A stretch of 64,000 nucleotides of DNA from contig NZ_JAAVVB010000005.1 in NCBI RefSeq assembly GCF_018449775.1, positions 124,001-188,000 on the forward strand, given 5' to 3'. The position numbers and the translations under genes are program-made. The notes beneath the pieces were generated by a model. That model saw only the letters and a list, made by a program, of their open reading frames with translations. It was not told where the DNA came from and did no database searches. The stretch is from Mucilaginibacter sp. dw_454 (GTDB lineage: Bacteria > Bacteroidota > Bacteroidia > Sphingobacteriales > Sphingobacteriaceae). Each line of letters opens with the position of its first letter. Position 1 is the first letter of the stretch. This document shows positions 63,748 through 64,000 of this stretch, in pieces.

Positions 63748-63796
63748 TGGTCGGCGTATAACGCACTATATTTATTTCTACAAACCCGCCGCACAA
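63748..63796. repeat. Intergenic repeat copy 2
   Basis: TGGTCGGCGT ... CGCA ... TATTTATTTCTACAAA then CCCGCCGCACAA, matching copy 1 at 62191 with scattered changes. Confidence 0.6.
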
Positions 63797-63877
63797 CAGA
63801 ACTCAAATTTTAATGAACTTGTTATATCTTAGAGCCGGTGTTAATTTCATGCTGGTATTCAAACTGAGGCTCATTCA

Positions 63878-64000
63878 ATGAAGGTTTTAAAGTTTCTTAG
63901 TGTTTTAGTGATTCTTGTAATCATCGGTTTTTCATATTGGGTCCATAAGTCTTTGCATACCCCTTATGTGCACAATAAAAATAATCAATATATACAAATC
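63878..64000 (+). CDS. Partial ORF, N-terminal membrane or secreted protein
   Basis: ATG at 63878 gives MKVLKFLSVLVILVIIGFSY followed by WVHKSLHTPYVHNK to the window end. The N-terminus is a signal anchor. The window cuts the gene, so the product is unknown. Confidence 0.45.
   Translation, partial: MKVLKFLSVLVILVIIGFSYWVHKSLHTPYVHNKNNQYIQI

Overview
The window comes from a bacterium of the phylum Bacteroidota, most likely Sphingobacteriaceae close to Mucilaginibacter or Pedobacter (inference). The support is a SusC/SusD pair, many secreted glycoside hydrolases, promoters of the Bacteroidota type (TTTG, about 20 nt, TAnnTTTG), few Shine-Dalgarno sites, AraC and hybrid chemotaxis-like regulators, and moderate G+C. 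No plasmid, phage or CRISPR genes were seen.

Layout. 1-4.2 kb (minus strand): a flavin disulfide reductase followed by an osmoprotectant ABC transporter whose permease and binding protein are fused; then tRNA-Glu. 4.4-5.2 kb: a VIT/CCC1-like metal transporter. 5.4-15.6 kb (minus): a sugar-catabolic operon with an MFS transporter, sugar isomerase/epimerase, Gfo/Idh/MocA and zinc dehydrogenases, GH29 fucosidase, GH10 xylanase and a large ThuA-dehydrogenase-HEAT-cupredoxin fusion, facing a divergent AraC regulator. 16.6-20.6 kb: an alpha/beta hydrolase, a TauD dioxygenase/MFS pair that looks foreign, and an NmrA-like reductase with a palindromic operator. 20.8-29.1 kb: GxGYxYP protein plus glycosidase, a membrane protein, YceI, an M23-like protein, an SDR and an AraC regulator. 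29.2-40.3 kb: a kinase remnant, a CheB-CheR-PAS hybrid, a tail-less SSB, two sugar-active enzymes, NTF2-like proteins, a histidine kinase, DoxX, a TSUP transporter and DUF72. 40.4-43.2 kb: a rhamnosidase-like enzyme behind a cluster of repeated operator-like words.

43.2-54.6 kb is the most interesting part. A canonical promoter reads almost directly into a 32-codon ORF ending Met-Cys-Met-Cys-Cys-Cys, followed by structured leader RNA, SusC, SusD, an S51 cyanophycinase-like peptidase, a tRNA-Cys gene, two DoxX-type membrane proteins (one with a periplasmic loop holding 41 histidines), a c-type cytochrome and a SoxC-like molybdopterin sulfite dehydrogenase. I read this as a sulfur-compound uptake and oxidation locus under cysteine-responsive leader control. 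The parts are visible in the sequence; the combined function and the attenuation are inference.

54.7-64 kb: GH35 and GH30 secreted enzymes, a 0.9-kb pair of opposed tandem repeat arrays (4 x 74 bp and 11 x about 49 bp), a PAS histidine kinase, tRNA-Arg(CCT), and a segment whose far end carries a decayed copy of the tRNA 3' end and terminator, which suggests insertion or duplication at the tRNA. That segment holds a seven-repeat lipoprotein; an esterase-TPR protein and the start of a further gene follow.
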